From Apus apus (Eukaryota > Chordata > Aves > Apodiformes > Apodidae), in contig NC_067312.1 in NCBI RefSeq assembly GCF_020740795.1, positions 8,822,748 through 8,886,747 of the forward strand: a stretch of 64,000 nt of DNA, in the 5' to 3' direction. How positions within the stretch are numbered: position 1 is the first letter of the stretch; each line of letters begins with the position of its first letter. This document shows, one piece after another, positions 49,600 to 61,877 of this stretch. The notes beneath the pieces were generated by a model. It worked only from the letters and a program-made list of their open reading frames with translations. It did no database searches and was not told the origin of the DNA. The position numbers and the translations under genes are program-made.

Positions 49600-50085
49600 T
49601 CTTACAAAGCGCTGTAAAATTCGCATTTATTTTGTAAGTATGAGATAGATGGGTTATTTCTACACACAGAGGTGCCCAACTAAAATCAAGATAAGTGATA
49701 TTAATGTTCTATGGTCAGTATTATTGAACCTCGAAAGCAATAAACTATGAGTCGATAAATATTACATTTGCAACATAGTTAACATTCTTCTACTGTCTCT
49801 GGCACTTATTACACATTGTAACCGCAAGTCTACAATACATTATTCATATTTGGGGTGTCACTGAGTGATGGATTGCTGTAAGAGAGGCTGTCCTTTAAAT
49901 AAATCAACAAATAAAAATGCAAATGTTAACATTTTCAGCCACAACTTTTTCCATCTTGAATGGGGAATGAAAATTTCACATTATATCGACAGCCAGCAGA
50001 GAGAACAATTAACAACCTACACTGTGAATAAGAGAGATTAATTTGCCAACGTCTGGTTTTATCACTTGCATATGGAACTACATTG
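49600..50085. promoter_or_regulatory. Candidate conserved non-coding element with octamer
   Basis: Almost 500 bp free of repeats, with octamer ATGCAAAT at 49917-49924, ATTGAACCTCGAAAGCAATAA, GAGTCGATAAATATTAC and GAATAAGAGAGATTAATTTGC. CpG-containing words persist in AT-rich DNA. This is the longest such block in the window. Confidence 0.37.
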
Positions 50086-52746
50086 GACTTTTTGTGCTGC
50101 TAGCTTTCTCAGGGAGTAGGCAAAACTTGCATCGAATACCATGTTCAACACCTAACTCACCACTCCTCTCCAAATACATTTTTAATCCCTTTAAATGTTG
50201 ATAAGTTAGATTTGGAATGAAAGCTTTTTCCTCCTTGCCCTCCTTTTGAATCTTGAATGGTATCTGATTCTAAAGGGAAAACAAACAAAAAAAATCTATT
50301 TCCTGGGTGTTGCTTGCTTACATTTTACAGTAGAAGGAACTTCATAGTATCACCTCAAGAGCAGGTAAGTAAGCATCCAACATGCACAGATCTGAAAGGC
50401 AACTACTGAATAAGTAAGGCAAAAGCTTAGATCTCATCACTGTCGTATTTCCCAACACTCAGCATAACAGATCTACGGTAGACTATTCCAGTGTGCATTA
50501 TTAACTATACAACTCGGCACATTATATTTTACATCAGATATTAATTTGCTTAAAAGTCCCTGAATACACATTCACCTGAGATGTGCTGGGCAATTGGGTA
50601 AATAGTTTTGGTTTTAATATGTCCCTAAACACAAATTTACACAATACAATCTGTTTATAAAAACTCCAACAGGCCACTGTAGTCTAACAGATAATAATAG
50701 AGCTAGAATATAGTACTCATATTGCAGGAACTTCTAAATCACTTACTTTAATGGCTACACAAACTTCACTCCAAGACAATGCATTTGGCTAGCATTAAAG
50801 CTCTGATTTAAAATTGCAACAAGAAAACATGAGTTTAATGATGAAATCTCAGGCTATCGCTAAATCTTTTAATTTACCTAACTGTTCTTAAATTCACTTC
50901 TTAGATGCCAAACGTAAAAAATGTTACAGGAGACTTACCTGTTTCCATGGTGAGCAGAACAAACTTTGCCTGTGTCTTTTTAAGTGCTTGATTATCTGCA
51001 GTGCTATAGGACTTACTGTACCAAACTCAACACTACAACTGTTTCTGCGTGGGGAGAGCCTGACAACTGCACCAGGACCATGATCAAATTAAACGGTCTT
51101 TCACAAGGCACAATTTACAACACTTTTGTTTAAAAAAAGAATAGCTGAATACTTCTATTTAAAGCAGTTTCCTTTCTTTTTTGTATCACAACATTTGTTC
51201 TGCTTAAATCCATACTTGATTATACCTAAAGATGTAGTTTATGTAAAAACTACTTCTTTCCTAAATGAAAGCATAAGAATGCCACTACCTCCCCTTTCCG
51301 GCTCCCCTCCAGCTCATAGCCAAACCCCAACCTTTCTTCTAGGCAAACACCAGTTACAAAAAAGATATCTTTAGTCACCTAAAAGTTAATGTTTAAGATA
51401 GTCAGAGGAACTATACTTTAGGGTAAGAAACAAACTTAATCTTCCAAGTTTTCCCAGCCCCAGCTTTTCCTGTGAGGTGTTGTGCTGGTTTTTTTCAGAT
51501 GTATCAGTTTTGGTCTAGGTAAATATAACACAGAGTAGAAAAGCTTTCCAGACCTGCTGTGAACGAAATTTCAAGGGGCTCATGCAGGTGTAGACACTTG
51601 GCTTAAGAACACTGGATAACCAAACATGCAATGCTTGGCTGTACTCTGAAAAGCAGCGACAGGCATGCACAGAAGCATGATGGACAAACAAATCCACTAT
51701 TAGCCCAACTCAGGAGGCCAGATAAAGAAATGCTAATTTTCTTTCTAAGATATCACTGAAAGCACCTCATGCACACTCATTCTGCAAGTCTGGTCCTTCT
51801 ACAGGTCTAGCCCTAAGGCTCTCAAAGCACACACCTTTACTTCTAAGGCCATTTAATTCTTGTCCCAGACATAATTCATTTCAAGAGAGAGAAGAATGTA
51901 GGACTGTAGTGATTCTTCCTCAGGCAGTAGGAAACTGTAATTTATTGAAGCCTCTGCTTGAGCCCTGCCAAGATAGGCTATCAAGCCAAGCCATCTTCTA
52001 CCTGCCATGCCTGCTTATCCAACCAGCCCTCCCCAGAAGCTGTGCTAGCACCCTGATGCCTTGTGCTGGCAAGGAGCTTCTGTCGCTTTCCAACACCTTC
52101 TCCCTGGCAGGCTTTCCACTGCTGCTAATGCTGGGTGCCAGGGTTTGTGCTAGTTAAAGCTGGCACAAACATGAATGGAATCTAGTCCTATAAATTTAAA
52201 TAGTCAAAAGTAATTAGGTTTACGCATACTGCCGAATAAATAAATTTGCTCTTAGGCTAGGGCTTTGTGCTACAAGTTTCAGGCTCATGCCAGCTGTTGT
52301 GGTTAAGCTGTTAACCCCCTCCAAATCACAGATTATAATGAACATGCTGACAAACCCTAACTTTAGTGGCACAAAAGCAGCAATAATTCTCCATATTGAT
52401 TAATTTAGTTAGTTAAACCTGCAGTCTAAGCTTATAACCATTCAGTGATAAATTGAGACTGACCTGCTACCCAAGCAGGTTTTTTGATGAAGGATAGGAT
52501 CAGCTTTAGGTCTCCACAGAAATACTTGTCCATTTACCATTTTCAATTAGAGAAGGCCATGAGTAAGGGAAAGCACAACATGGCTGTTTAAACTGGTCAA
52601 TTATACTTACAGCACCACCAGAGAGAAACAAAGTGAGGAAGTATGGGAGAGAGCACTCCAGAAAAACAGGATTTTTCAAAATTTGTCATCAACTGGTAAA
52701 ATGAATCTTTAAGGATGACAGCTAATCAGACTGCTTTTACTGATCA

Positions 52747-52765
52747 CTTTATTTTATTTTATTTC
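52747..52765 (+). repeat. Short (TTTTA)n microsatellite
   Basis: About four units of TTTTA. Confidence 0.75.
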
Positions 52766-53113
52766 TAGCAGCACATTTCAACAATTATTTTACTGCCCTC
52801 TGTGGAAAAGAATGGACCATCAATCCTCTTGAATAAAATTCTGAGCAGTTGTTGTATGATGAGAGTAATTATATCTACTCCTCAGTGCTTGAATGGAATG
52901 TCAAGTTATCACTATTAGACAGTACCAAGCAGCATCTTTACACACTCTTTATCTGATATTACTGCTTTGCAAAGATAACCCATGCTTCTAAGAGAAATGC
53001 TTAGGCAATCTTGTGGTTTCTGTTTGTTTAAAAATACAGTTACTTCTGGGAAACAAAGTCCAATCTATCTCAGTTCTCAAATCCTCACAGAATTTTCATC
53101 CCTTCCTTCAGAG

Positions 53114-53129
53114 GGAAAAAAAAAAAAAA
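53114..53129 (+). repeat. Poly-A tract in the last intron
   Basis: About 16 A residues after AGAGGGA. Confidence 0.8.
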
Positions 53130-54154
53130 AAGTGTTTCCACAGCAAGTAAGTACAAATTTGTCAATATTGATAGTGGTTTTTCACCTATTATATATTGCA
53201 AATTCTCTCAGAAGATAGAAATAAACTGCCAGCTGCTGCCAAGAATACAGGGATGATATCAAGCATACATTTTCCTAGTCCACTGGGCCAAGAGAAGATT
53301 AAATCTGACTCAAGCCCTCTCATTCTCCAAAAAAAATTTAACTCTTCTTATGAACGATTGCACATTCTTGTTATCCCACTACACAAAGTCATCAAACTAG
53401 TAGTGTAAAATACAGAAAATTCATACTTTAATCTGCATTTACTTTGTTGCTTAACTGAAGAATTTATTATGAGAACATGTGGGATATGATAAAGAAAAGC
53501 AAGGATTTTATGCTGTTTTTCTAGGCACTTACTGCTAGAATTGTAATCCTGTCTAAAGAAGGCAAGTTGTCTTTAGAGTTGTAAGTCTAACAACAATGCT
53601 ATTTTCTGTTTCTTCACTGGAGCAGAAGTGATAATGCTGCTTTTCCAGCGCATTTAGTGCAGATATATAGTATAATCAGGAATTGCTGACTTAATGTGAT
53701 TTTGTTGCTTGTCATTAAACATAAAATAACTCTGGTACAAAACATTTTAAAAGGCATGCCATTTGATAAAACACGTAGGATAGAGGGGGTGGGGGGGCAA
53801 GTACAGAGGGATTAAAATCTTCAAGTGAATTTAAGACCTAACAGGGGTTAACATCATCCATTCAAATTATTTACAAACGTATTTAACGCGTCAGGACTTG
53901 GAACATAAAATACTTCCTGTTCAAAATCTAAGTAAAATTAAAATGTTAGAACTTGGCATATTCCTGCTTTTCTTATTCTAACAAGCAATTTAAGACTTAC
54001 TATAAATGTCAAAAGGATATGGCACTTTTTTGTTTATATTATCCAGCTCATGCTAACATGAAATATCATAGAAATTCAGCCACTTCCCTGCATCTGGGAG
54101 AATTTTGTGCTTGTGTTTGCAGAATCTTAAACCAGAGATTAACTAGCAGCTTAC

Positions 54155-54263
54155 CGTGAAGTGTCAGGCTGGACTGGTGATGGGGCTGCGGTTGCAAGCT
54201 TTTTGCTGCTGCCTATCAGCACAGGAGAAGTGGCTGCATCCTTACTAGGTCCTGAACTTGTCC
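54155..54263 (-). CDS. Internal coding exon B of the same gene (109 nt)
   Basis: The acceptor is CTTCATTTCACAG|GG and the donor ACTTCACG|GTAAGC, both close to consensus. Two bases complete the codon left open by exon A, then come 35 codons and two spare bases (CG). The peptide reads TSSGPSKDAATSPVLIGSSK, then KLATAAPSPVQPDTS. It is rich in Ser, Ala, Pro and Lys and carries Ser-Pro and Thr-Ser-Pro motifs, as expected of a disordered, possibly phosphorylated tail; that role is inference. Codon phase matches exon A upstream and exon C downstream, so A-B-C can be spliced directly. An extra exon inside the 26.7-kb intron cannot be ruled out. A CR1 copy (54724-55690) lies about 460 bp upstream in the same orientation. 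No homologue recognised. Confidence 0.68.
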
Positions 54264-54723
54264 CTGTGAAATGAAGCGAAGACAAGCCAGACATCAGAGG
54301 CTAGTAAGTTTGGGAGATGTTTTATGATTCTGCATTATTACAGAACACTGGGACTAAAAGTCAACATTTTTTGAAATGTTTTTGGAGTCCCCTATATACA
54401 GTGAAAAGACAATCAAAGAATTCATCCCTTAACAGTGCTGTGCATACCATGCACTTCTGGATCACGTAGAATCACATCTGTAGAATAAGTCACACTCTAC
54501 AGCTTCCATCTTACTGCCCAAAGTTTTACAGACTTGCACCGTTATAATTTCTTGTAGTGATCCACAATATTCAGCTTTTTTCACAGATACAGTTCTCATG
54601 ACATTCTACAAGATGCTAGTTTCCCAAGTGTAGTATCGCTATAGCAGTATTCTTTCAGTAAAACAGAACTGCTAGAACATTCCTTCTCCTCCCCTCTCAA
54701 AAACTCTTGAGCTACAAAACAAG

Positions 54724-55690
54724 GTTGAAAGTTGAAGTCCGGAGGCCGCGTAGTCCAAGCCTCCATTCAAAGCAGGGCCAACAAGATCCAGTTAGGTTTT
54801 GAATGTCTCCACTGAGAGTGAACCAGCCTTTCTGGGAAACTCCTCTGATTCCAATGTTTGCCTGCCTTCACAGTGAGGGATGTATAGCTAATCAGAATTT
54901 CCTAAGTTGCAACATTTTCCCATTGACTCTTGCTCTGTTCTTGACGACTTCCAAGAACGGTAACATTCCATCTTCTCTACACTGTCTCCTTAGGCAGTTG
55001 AAGAAAGCAGGAAGATCTGTGCTGAATCATCTCTTCCTAAGGCTAAACACACCCAGCTCTCTCAGACTTTCCCAGCTGGTGAAGATGCTCCAGCCTCCTG
55101 ACTGTCTTAGTTGTCTCTGCTAGACTTCCTACTGTTTGTTATCCTTGAAATGTAGAGGCCCAAACTGGACATAGCACTCTACAAATAAGAGTCCCACCAG
55201 AGTTGATCCATCAACCTCACGACCACAAATTTGCTATTATGGACTAGTATGCTGTTTGGTTAACTCCATCATAGGCATGCTGCTGATTTGTGTTCAACCC
55301 ACTCTTCAGCAGGACTCCTAGTTATTTTCTGGCAAAACTGCTTCCTAGGTTGTTAGCACTCACTTGATCCTGTTATATGAGATCAGTCCAACCTAGTTGA
55401 AGGAACGGGCACTTCACTTTGCCAAACCTAAACAGGTTTCTATCAAACCATTTTCCCACCCTGTTAAGATCCCATGAATACTGACCCCTGCTCTCCAGCA
55501 TATTGACCACTTCCCCACTTGCCTGCAAACTTGCTGAAGGTGCATCCTGTCCCACTGCCCAGGTTTCTAATGTTAAGCTGTTACCCACTAGGAACTGACA
55601 GTCAGCCCAACCAATGACCATTCTTTGAGGCTGGTGATCCAGCCAATTTTATACCCATCTTCCACCTTTCACGCATCCACCTGAGAACTG
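54724..55690 (-). mobile_element. CR1 LINE, long diverged copy
   Basis: In + strand order: TTGAAGTCCGGAGGCCGCG, CAAAGCAGGGCCAACAAG, TTTTGAATGTCTCCACTG, ACACCCAGCTCTCTCAGAC, GCCCAAACTGGACATAGCAC, TGTTCAACCCACTCTTCAGC, GCAAACTTGCTGAAGGTGC and ATCCAGCCAATTTTATACCC. This covers about 960 bp of the antisense CR1 3' half, with deletions. It lies in the A/B intron in the same orientation as the gene. Confidence 0.85.
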
Positions 55691-56559
55691 GGTTTTATAG
55701 ATAAGAGTTAGACAACTTGCATACAGGTAGTTTGAGATAAGTGGAACAGGCAAATTAGGAATAATCTGATCTCTTACACAAAAGCCTGTCCATTTGGGCT
55801 TTTTCAATCTTGCCTAATTAGTGCTGTCCAATCAACATCACTTAATGATACAGCAAGTATAGAGAAAACTACAAGTCTCAGCAAAAATTAAAGTCAAAGC
55901 AGTGTTTTGCTCTTTAAGCAATTCTGTCATGCCTAAATATTTCTCAGCTCTGCGAACAGCAACATTATCTACCACCCATGCTGAAACATCAAGTAATACA
56001 ACAAGGTTGTAATTCCAGCTTCAGCACAAAATTTACAGATGTCCAAGGGATTACGATTATGTAAAATACTGCATTGATTTAAGATGCATACATATGCATA
56101 CAATATAGGAAAAAAACACATAATTTAAGGTATATTCTAGAGAGAGTAACAAAAAAAAAAGGGTTCTTATTGCCCTGCTACAATGCATTGTGCTTCACCA
56201 TGCCATGAAAAAAATTTGCCTAACAAAGACTTAATTATCCATGAAGGAATTTTTACAAATAGCATGGGGATATATGTTGAGTGTGTGTCACTGGTAACTT
56301 GATAGTGTGCCAATCCATGATGAGAAGAGTGGGTAAGCTTAGACTTTTGGCTTCATGATCAAATAAGAGACATTTAGAAATCAGCTCACTTGACACTGGA
56401 ATGAAGCAGATGGATTTTAAGAAAATAACACTGAAGTAATAAAAACCTGGTAAGCATGGGAGGATATATTCTATTCCTAATACAAGAAATGCTGGCACAC
56501 CGTCCACATACTACATTCATAGCAAAGTAGATGTATTTCTCTAAAAAATAAAATATATG

Positions 56560-57660
56560 GACTCAGAAGAGGCCAATACAGCCTCAAGGGAACTGTTCAA
56601 AGACCCAAGTTTGAAAATATTACCAGGACTAGTAATGGAAAACACGAAAAGGAGCTAAGCAGGAATATACGGAGGCTGTGCAGCTGCACAGATATAGAAC
56701 AGGGGTAGCAAGTAATCCTGAATAAGTGCATATATAGACAAAAAAAATGTTTAAAAATACAGCTTGAAAAAGGTATGCAAGTTGATTGAGGGAAAAGAAA
56801 CACCAAGGAGCAAGCAGGTCTATGAATATATGAAGAACATTAAATCAATAATGATTCTAAAATGGCCAAGCTACTAATAATTTTAAAATATACTATGGGA
56901 AAAAAATAAAGGCATATTGGCAAGTAGGAGATAATGAAGAACATGTTGATGTATAATACCTGCCTACATAAAGCTGATGAAAAGAAATTATCAGGGGGGA
57001 AAAGGAGATACAAATTCTTTAGTCTGAAGGATATACATTTCAGGGCTAAAGGGAATTAGTTAATGAATTTATAAAGTGACTGGTAATTATTTATGAAAAG
57101 TCATAGAGAACTGGGGTGATACAAATGACAGCAAATTAATTAGATTTGCAGGTGTTGGAAGACAGTATGTGACTGGAGACCTTGCAGATGATCTAGAGAA
57201 GCGAGAAACACGGAAAAAGAATAGACATATTCACCCTTGAAAAAAACCCTACAACTCATATATGGTGTGTTAATCTAAATCCTGACACCAATGGACAGAA
57301 CTTGGAGTAGCAAAGAACAGCAAAAAACAAACTAGATGTAAGCTTTAAAGGCAAGATACCCCCACAGCAATTATAAATGTCTTCTAAATGGTAACGTTAA
57401 GAATACAATTTTCAATTTGGTTAACTTGGTATAAGAATGATTTAAAGTAGATTAAAGACTCATTTGAGAAAATTCAAGTAGCTGTATATTTCTGCTTGAG
57501 AAACAGACAAATAAAACAAAGTGGGGAAATACAGCAGTCTAAATTTTGAAAGTGTAAACACTAACAGTGAAGAAGTACAGTTAAGGCTGGTTCAAGCAGT
57601 AATGGGATTAAAGTAAGCAAAGGGAAATCTAGGCTAATAATAATGAAAAAAATCTTTATG
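56560..57660 (+). mobile_element. Ancient CR1/L3-like ORF2 and 3' remnant
   Basis: Blocks such as CAAGCAGGTCTATGAATATA with TGAAGAACATTAAATCAAT, then GAGACCTTGCAGATGATCTA, and AGGGAAATCTAGGCTAATAA near the end follow the + strand order of old CR1/L3 elements. Heavily decayed. Confidence 0.42.
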
Positions 57661-57664
57661 AATT

Positions 57665-57775
57665 GAATAATACTAATATTCATAACACTTAACATTTATA
57701 TAGTACTTCACATCTTCAAAGAGCTTCACTAATATTAACTAATTGCTCTATTCGATTATAGGGAAGAGTCTTCCC
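57665..57775 (-). repeat. Ancient MIR/L3-like tail
   Basis: ACATTTATATAGTACTTCAC, ATCTTCAAAGAGCTTCAC and AATATTAACTAATTGCTC match the old amniote pattern 'TTTATATAGCGCTTTTCATCTTCAAAGCGCTTTACAAACATTAACTAATT'. Confidence 0.55.
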
Positions 57776-58675
57776 TCAAGGGAAGATGTTGCAGATCCTG
57801 AATCCCTTAGAAGCTACATTAGAAAACCTACTGAAAAACAAATACTACAAAGAAAATTCATCCCCTGGAAAAGTACAGATTCTACGTGCTAAAATAATTT
57901 TCCTTCTCTGGCTTTTTCTCTTAACAATGGAAAGGAAAACTATGTATGATATATAATACTGTGCAGATGCTATGTCACCCAAAAAGATACCAAAGGGAAA
58001 AAGAGCTCATTCTTCATTTCAAAGCAGAGGTATTTCAGGAAGGCTGTGAAAAGGAAGACTTTAAACAGAAAGGTAGAGAAGTGCAGAATGCAATGGACGG
58101 AATTTTGTTTAGTTTCCCAGCCCAAAAGCAAATTTTTCCAGGGCTGAAAGGAATAGAATCACACATTTCTGTAACTCCAGTGCTTTTTAACTAGACAAGT
58201 TGTTAAGATTTAGTACAAATTGACATAGCTGCTGGTGACACCAATAAACACAATTTACTGCTGGAATGATCTAAGATTTGAGGATTGCTTTGTCTGCTTA
58301 AAGTTTTTCTGGTAAAATTGAGAAAGTTTGGCTACAAGAAACAAACACCTGCTAACACAAACGAGCAAATGAGCAAACAGAAACAGGAGATAAAAAGCAG
58401 TAAGAGAATAAAAGCTGATTGTCTTAGTGGATCCAGTAAGCTTCTACTCTGAAAGCAGAAGTTCCTCTTTCACTCCACAAGGTGATGGGACTAGGTTAAC
58501 AATGCTCTTCTCCCCATTACTAAACACCTGCAGTGAAAAAGAACAAGTGGGTTTTTTAGGAATCACGCTTTCCCAGCTCACTGCACTGAGAGTAAGTGAG
58601 CAGTCTCTTGGGCAGTAAAGGCTTCCACCATTCCAGCATAGGCATGGTTTTCTGATTAATAATTTTGTCTTCTCT

Positions 58676-58755
58676 CAAAAAAAAACAACAATGAAAACAA
58701 AAAAAAAATTAACCAACCAACCAACAACAACAACAACAAAAAAGCTACAAAAACA
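58676..58755 (+). repeat. A/C-rich compound microsatellite, (AACC)n/(AAC)n
   Basis: A-rich run followed by AACCAACCAACCAACAACAA and further CAA units. Confidence 0.87.
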
Positions 58756-61142
58756 AATGTATTTTAATCTGGTACAACTGCCTACGTTGCTGTGAAGGGT
58801 CACTACCCTGCATTGCACCATCGCCCAGATACATCAGGGACATTATATGGTGGGCCCAAAGGCCTACGTCAGTACTGGCACCTCACTAAGCTAGGATTGA
58901 GTCCCCATCCTGAAGAATATACAATTTAAATAGACAAGACAGATCAAGGCATGAGAAAAATAAACCTCTGTCGTAATAGGTTAACATCTGACACTCAAGA
59001 CGTTTTCAGTAGACATGCTTCTATATACAGAACCCAGCATTGCTGCTTTCTGACCAAAGGGCCACCTTAAGGTAGGTGGCTAATTAACATCAAGCTTCAC
59101 ACCACAAGATGTCAGCTTGTTGACTTCATTTCCCTTTCCCATACTGTAGGGCTTGGCTAGAGGTCAGGCAAATAGAGGGATCACTTCATATTGACAAAAC
59201 AGCTACTGAACACTGCCCGAGACAGACTCTCAGGTTTGCTTACCATATTTTTATAAATTTCATCACAGGAAAAAAAAAGTTTTATTTTTGTGAGATGCTA
59301 CACAGTTGCTTTCTAATTAAAAAAATATATATTAAAAAAAGCAGGAATCTCAGGCCAGCAACAGATGGGAAGATCCAGAAGAAGGAAGGAAATAGACAGC
59401 TAAGTCCCATGCTTGCTAGAATTAAGAAACTTCACATTGTGCTCCGATGATCCACAAGGATGGAAAAAAAACACTTCATAAGTATGTGTTGAGGCATGTT
59501 AAAGGAGTCCAAATATGTAACAGAGAAGCCAATTTGAAAAGTACTAAATACAGAAGACTTCAACTTTAGTGATTAGTGCTAGGTAATTTGCCTTGTGATA
59601 AACAAGCCATTCAAATCAGTAATAGACCTGAGGTTGTTCCACAGCTTGAAAGCATTTATTTGCACTTTATCTGGTACCACAGTGAGTGCCAATGTTTCCA
59701 ATTTAGATTTTGCCACGCAGTTCTACATCTTCAAAGTTAGCAGTCCCAGTGTTTGTGAAAGACACCCACCACCTGTAGACATTATGCTGACCACTACAAT
59801 GATTGAATCAGCATAGGCACAACTCAGTTGCTATGTAGAATAGTCAGGCAGGTGCAGCTTGTAACTCCTCCTAAGTACTACAAAATTAAATGAATGAATG
59901 AAGGCAAGGCCAAGTAGGATTTTTTTCCCCAGATCTATGGAAAATAAATTACTTTTTGGGGACTATCCCTATCTAAGGAACAAAGCCCATCATCCAACTG
60001 TGAAAAATCTCAATTTCATCACTACAGTATTGAGAAGGAGGAGGGAGAAGGAAGAGGAAAAGAGAAGAAAAAAATGATAGCTGAAAAAAAACATAAAAGA
60101 AAACCATCAGTGAAAATTGCCCCTGAAACTTTGCAGAATTGTAACGGCTTTCTCTTGCTTAAATTGATTGGTGTAGCAATGTTATAAAATGACTATTAGG
60201 ATTCATTGTGCACAACAGAAAGTGTGAAATGTCAGCAGACTATACAGCAAAAGTAATGGGTCCTGAACCCCTGTTAGTCAAAAATGATTTTGTTTCAAAT
60301 TAGAAATTGATTTTTTTGGACACAAGCCCTTTACAGGCTTCCAACTTTTGTAGCTGTGCCTTGGAAGAGATTAACCTCAGCCACTGTTTGGGTCCAGGCT
60401 GATGATACCCTTTTGAAAGTTTCTTCACAGGGACTGCTTTTTAATGTTGGTACGGTCTTAACCAATAACACAGTTATTTGTTCCTTTGAGAACTGCACCA
60501 CATTTCTTCTCATTTTGCCATTTTCTTTATTTTTATGCTGACATATACAGCAAACTGGCTGACAAGTTAAAATAAAAAAATAATAATAAAAAAAGCTAGC
60601 TCATAATTGAACCAAAGATTATGTCAAGGCTTGGCAGTGAAACATCCAAGCTGCTTTTGCTCCCAACCCTTTCTCTTCTTATGAAAGACTGCTTCTCTCC
60701 TCCTTAAGTGGAGATACAAAGCTAAGAGCAGGATAGATTCTAGCCATACGGACATCTCTGTGTGCAGAAATATCAACTTGTGATGGTGGAGCCATTACTT
60801 GAGAAGGAAAAGAATATTAAGAGGATTATATTACAAGAGCAAGCCCCACTGCACTTATTCTCTGCTTGCTGGGAAAGGAAAAAGAATTGTTGAAGTAGTT
60901 TTTGAGATTAAAGGGCTATTTTTTCCATTTCATCCAGAAGACCAGTCACAAAGATAATTTGTAAGGCTTTATGCTTTTTATTACTTTAAACATAACTGCT
61001 TTCTCTTGGGTTGTTTTAAGCAACTTGCAATCCTCTCCCCTCTAACTGTCTAGTTTACTGATAATCTCTTGAATACATACATACCATTTCTAAATGCCAT
61101 CAGCACACTCATAGCCCTTCAATAACTTATGCTTCCCTTTAC

Positions 61143-61327
61143 CTTTCCTTGACTTTGTGCCTTCCCTCTTGGTTTGCATCAGAAGTCTTTGTCCATCTTC
61201 CACGTTTGCACCAAACCCAACCATTTTCTTCCCTGAACTGCTCCCACCACTGCTCCCTGGTGCTCTGGAGGTTTTGCTCACTGGAAGTGTCCTCAGAAAA
61301 TAGTCTTCACTTTTCAACACTGGTACA
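61143..61327 (-). CDS. Internal coding exon A of an unidentified gene (185 nt)
   Basis: On the - strand a pyrimidine-rich tract ending in CTTTCTTTCCTCCCAG precedes the exon, and the donor is AAAG|GTAAAG. The open frame starts with one base finishing a codon (phase 2 intron upstream), runs 61 full codons and ends with one spare base (phase 1). The peptide begins VPVLKSEDYFLRTLPVSK, continues with a Ser/Gly-rich linker (about residues 22-32) and a patch reading KKMVGFGANVEDGQRLL, and finishes in a basic stretch (TKREGTKSRK). No domain, signal peptide or membrane segment is visible; it looks like a disordered, basic part of an intracellular protein. The spare G joins exon B to make a Gly codon. 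I do not recognise the family. A CR1 repeat begins 112 bp upstream in the intron. The exon call is strong because splice sites and phase agree with exons B and C; expression is not shown. Confidence 0.68.
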
Positions 61328-61438
61328 CTGGGAGGAAAGAAAGATCACACATTACATGATGCATTCAACCCTTTTTACACTGCACCAAGCCCTGTTAGCC
61401 ACTTTCACTGTCAAAAAGTGTAACAAAATAAGGACAAT

Positions 61439-61877
61439 GAAGCTGGTGAAGGGTCAGAAGCATAAGGTGAGGAGTGGCTGAGGGAATGGGGTTGCTTAGT
61501 CTGGAGATAAGGAGGCTGAAGGGAGACCTTATCACCCTCTGCAACCCCCTGAAACAAGGTTGTAGTGAGGTGGGTGTTCATCTCTTCTCCAAAGCAACAA
61601 GCAAGAAAACAAGAGGAAATGGTCTCAACATTGTGCCAGGGAAGATTTAGATTGGATGTTGGGAAAGTAAGGGTTTTTTTAGGAAAGGGTTGTCAGGCAC
61701 TGCAACAGGCTGCCCAGGAAAGTGATGGAGTCACCATTCCTGGAGGGATTTAAAAGATGTGCAGATCTGGTGCTTAAGGACATGGTTTAGTGGTGGACTT
61801 GGCTATGTGGGGTTAATAGTTGGACTATGATTTTAAAGGTCTTTTCCAAACAAAATGATTTTAAGTTTTCTATGATG
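61439..61877 (+). mobile_element. CR1 LINE, antisense to the gene, 112 bp from exon A
   Basis: GAGGAGTGGCTGAGGGAATG, AAGGAGGCTGAAGGGAGACC, GGTGGGTGTTCATCTCTTC, TTTAGATTGGATGTTGGG, GGACATGGTTTAGTGGTGGA and AAGGTCTTTTCCAAAC follow the + strand order of a CR1 subfamily with the 'GACATGGTTTAGTGGTGG' 3' region. The terminal repeat is degraded. Confidence 0.9.

Larger units (their letters stand above)
27435..54154 (-). other. Large last intron (about 26.7 kb) between exons B and C
   Basis: Bounded by the GTAAGC donor after exon B and the TAG acceptor before exon C. It carries CR1 and older CR1/L3-like remnants, a (TAG)n microsatellite, A/C-rich low-complexity tracts, a 102-bp inverted repeat, two short perfect or near-perfect hairpins and several blocks that resemble conserved non-coding elements; these are listed separately. 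Apart from them I see no coding exon with both good splice sites and a compatible phase. Stretches 27450-30300, 30450-32650, 35500-37300, 39350-41100, 41900-45250 and 50100-52700 otherwise show nothing I can name. Confidence 0.5.
54264..61142 (-). other. Intron (about 6.9 kb) between exons A and B
   Basis: Starts with GTAAAG after exon A and ends with TTTCACAG before exon B. It contains a CR1 copy at 54724-55690, an ancient CR1-like fragment at 56560-57660, a MIR/L3-like tail at 57665-57775 and an A/C-rich tract at 58676-58755. The stretch 58760-61080 is unremarkable AT-rich sequence with a purine-rich patch around 60034-60080. Confidence 0.5.

Noticed and set aside
27236..61327. Assigning a gene name such as BCAS3, TBC1D5, SUPT3H, STK33 or AGBL4 (large genes, several known to host regulatory elements)
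   Set aside because: What I recall of their C-terminal ends does not match the visible peptide, so naming the gene would be a guess.
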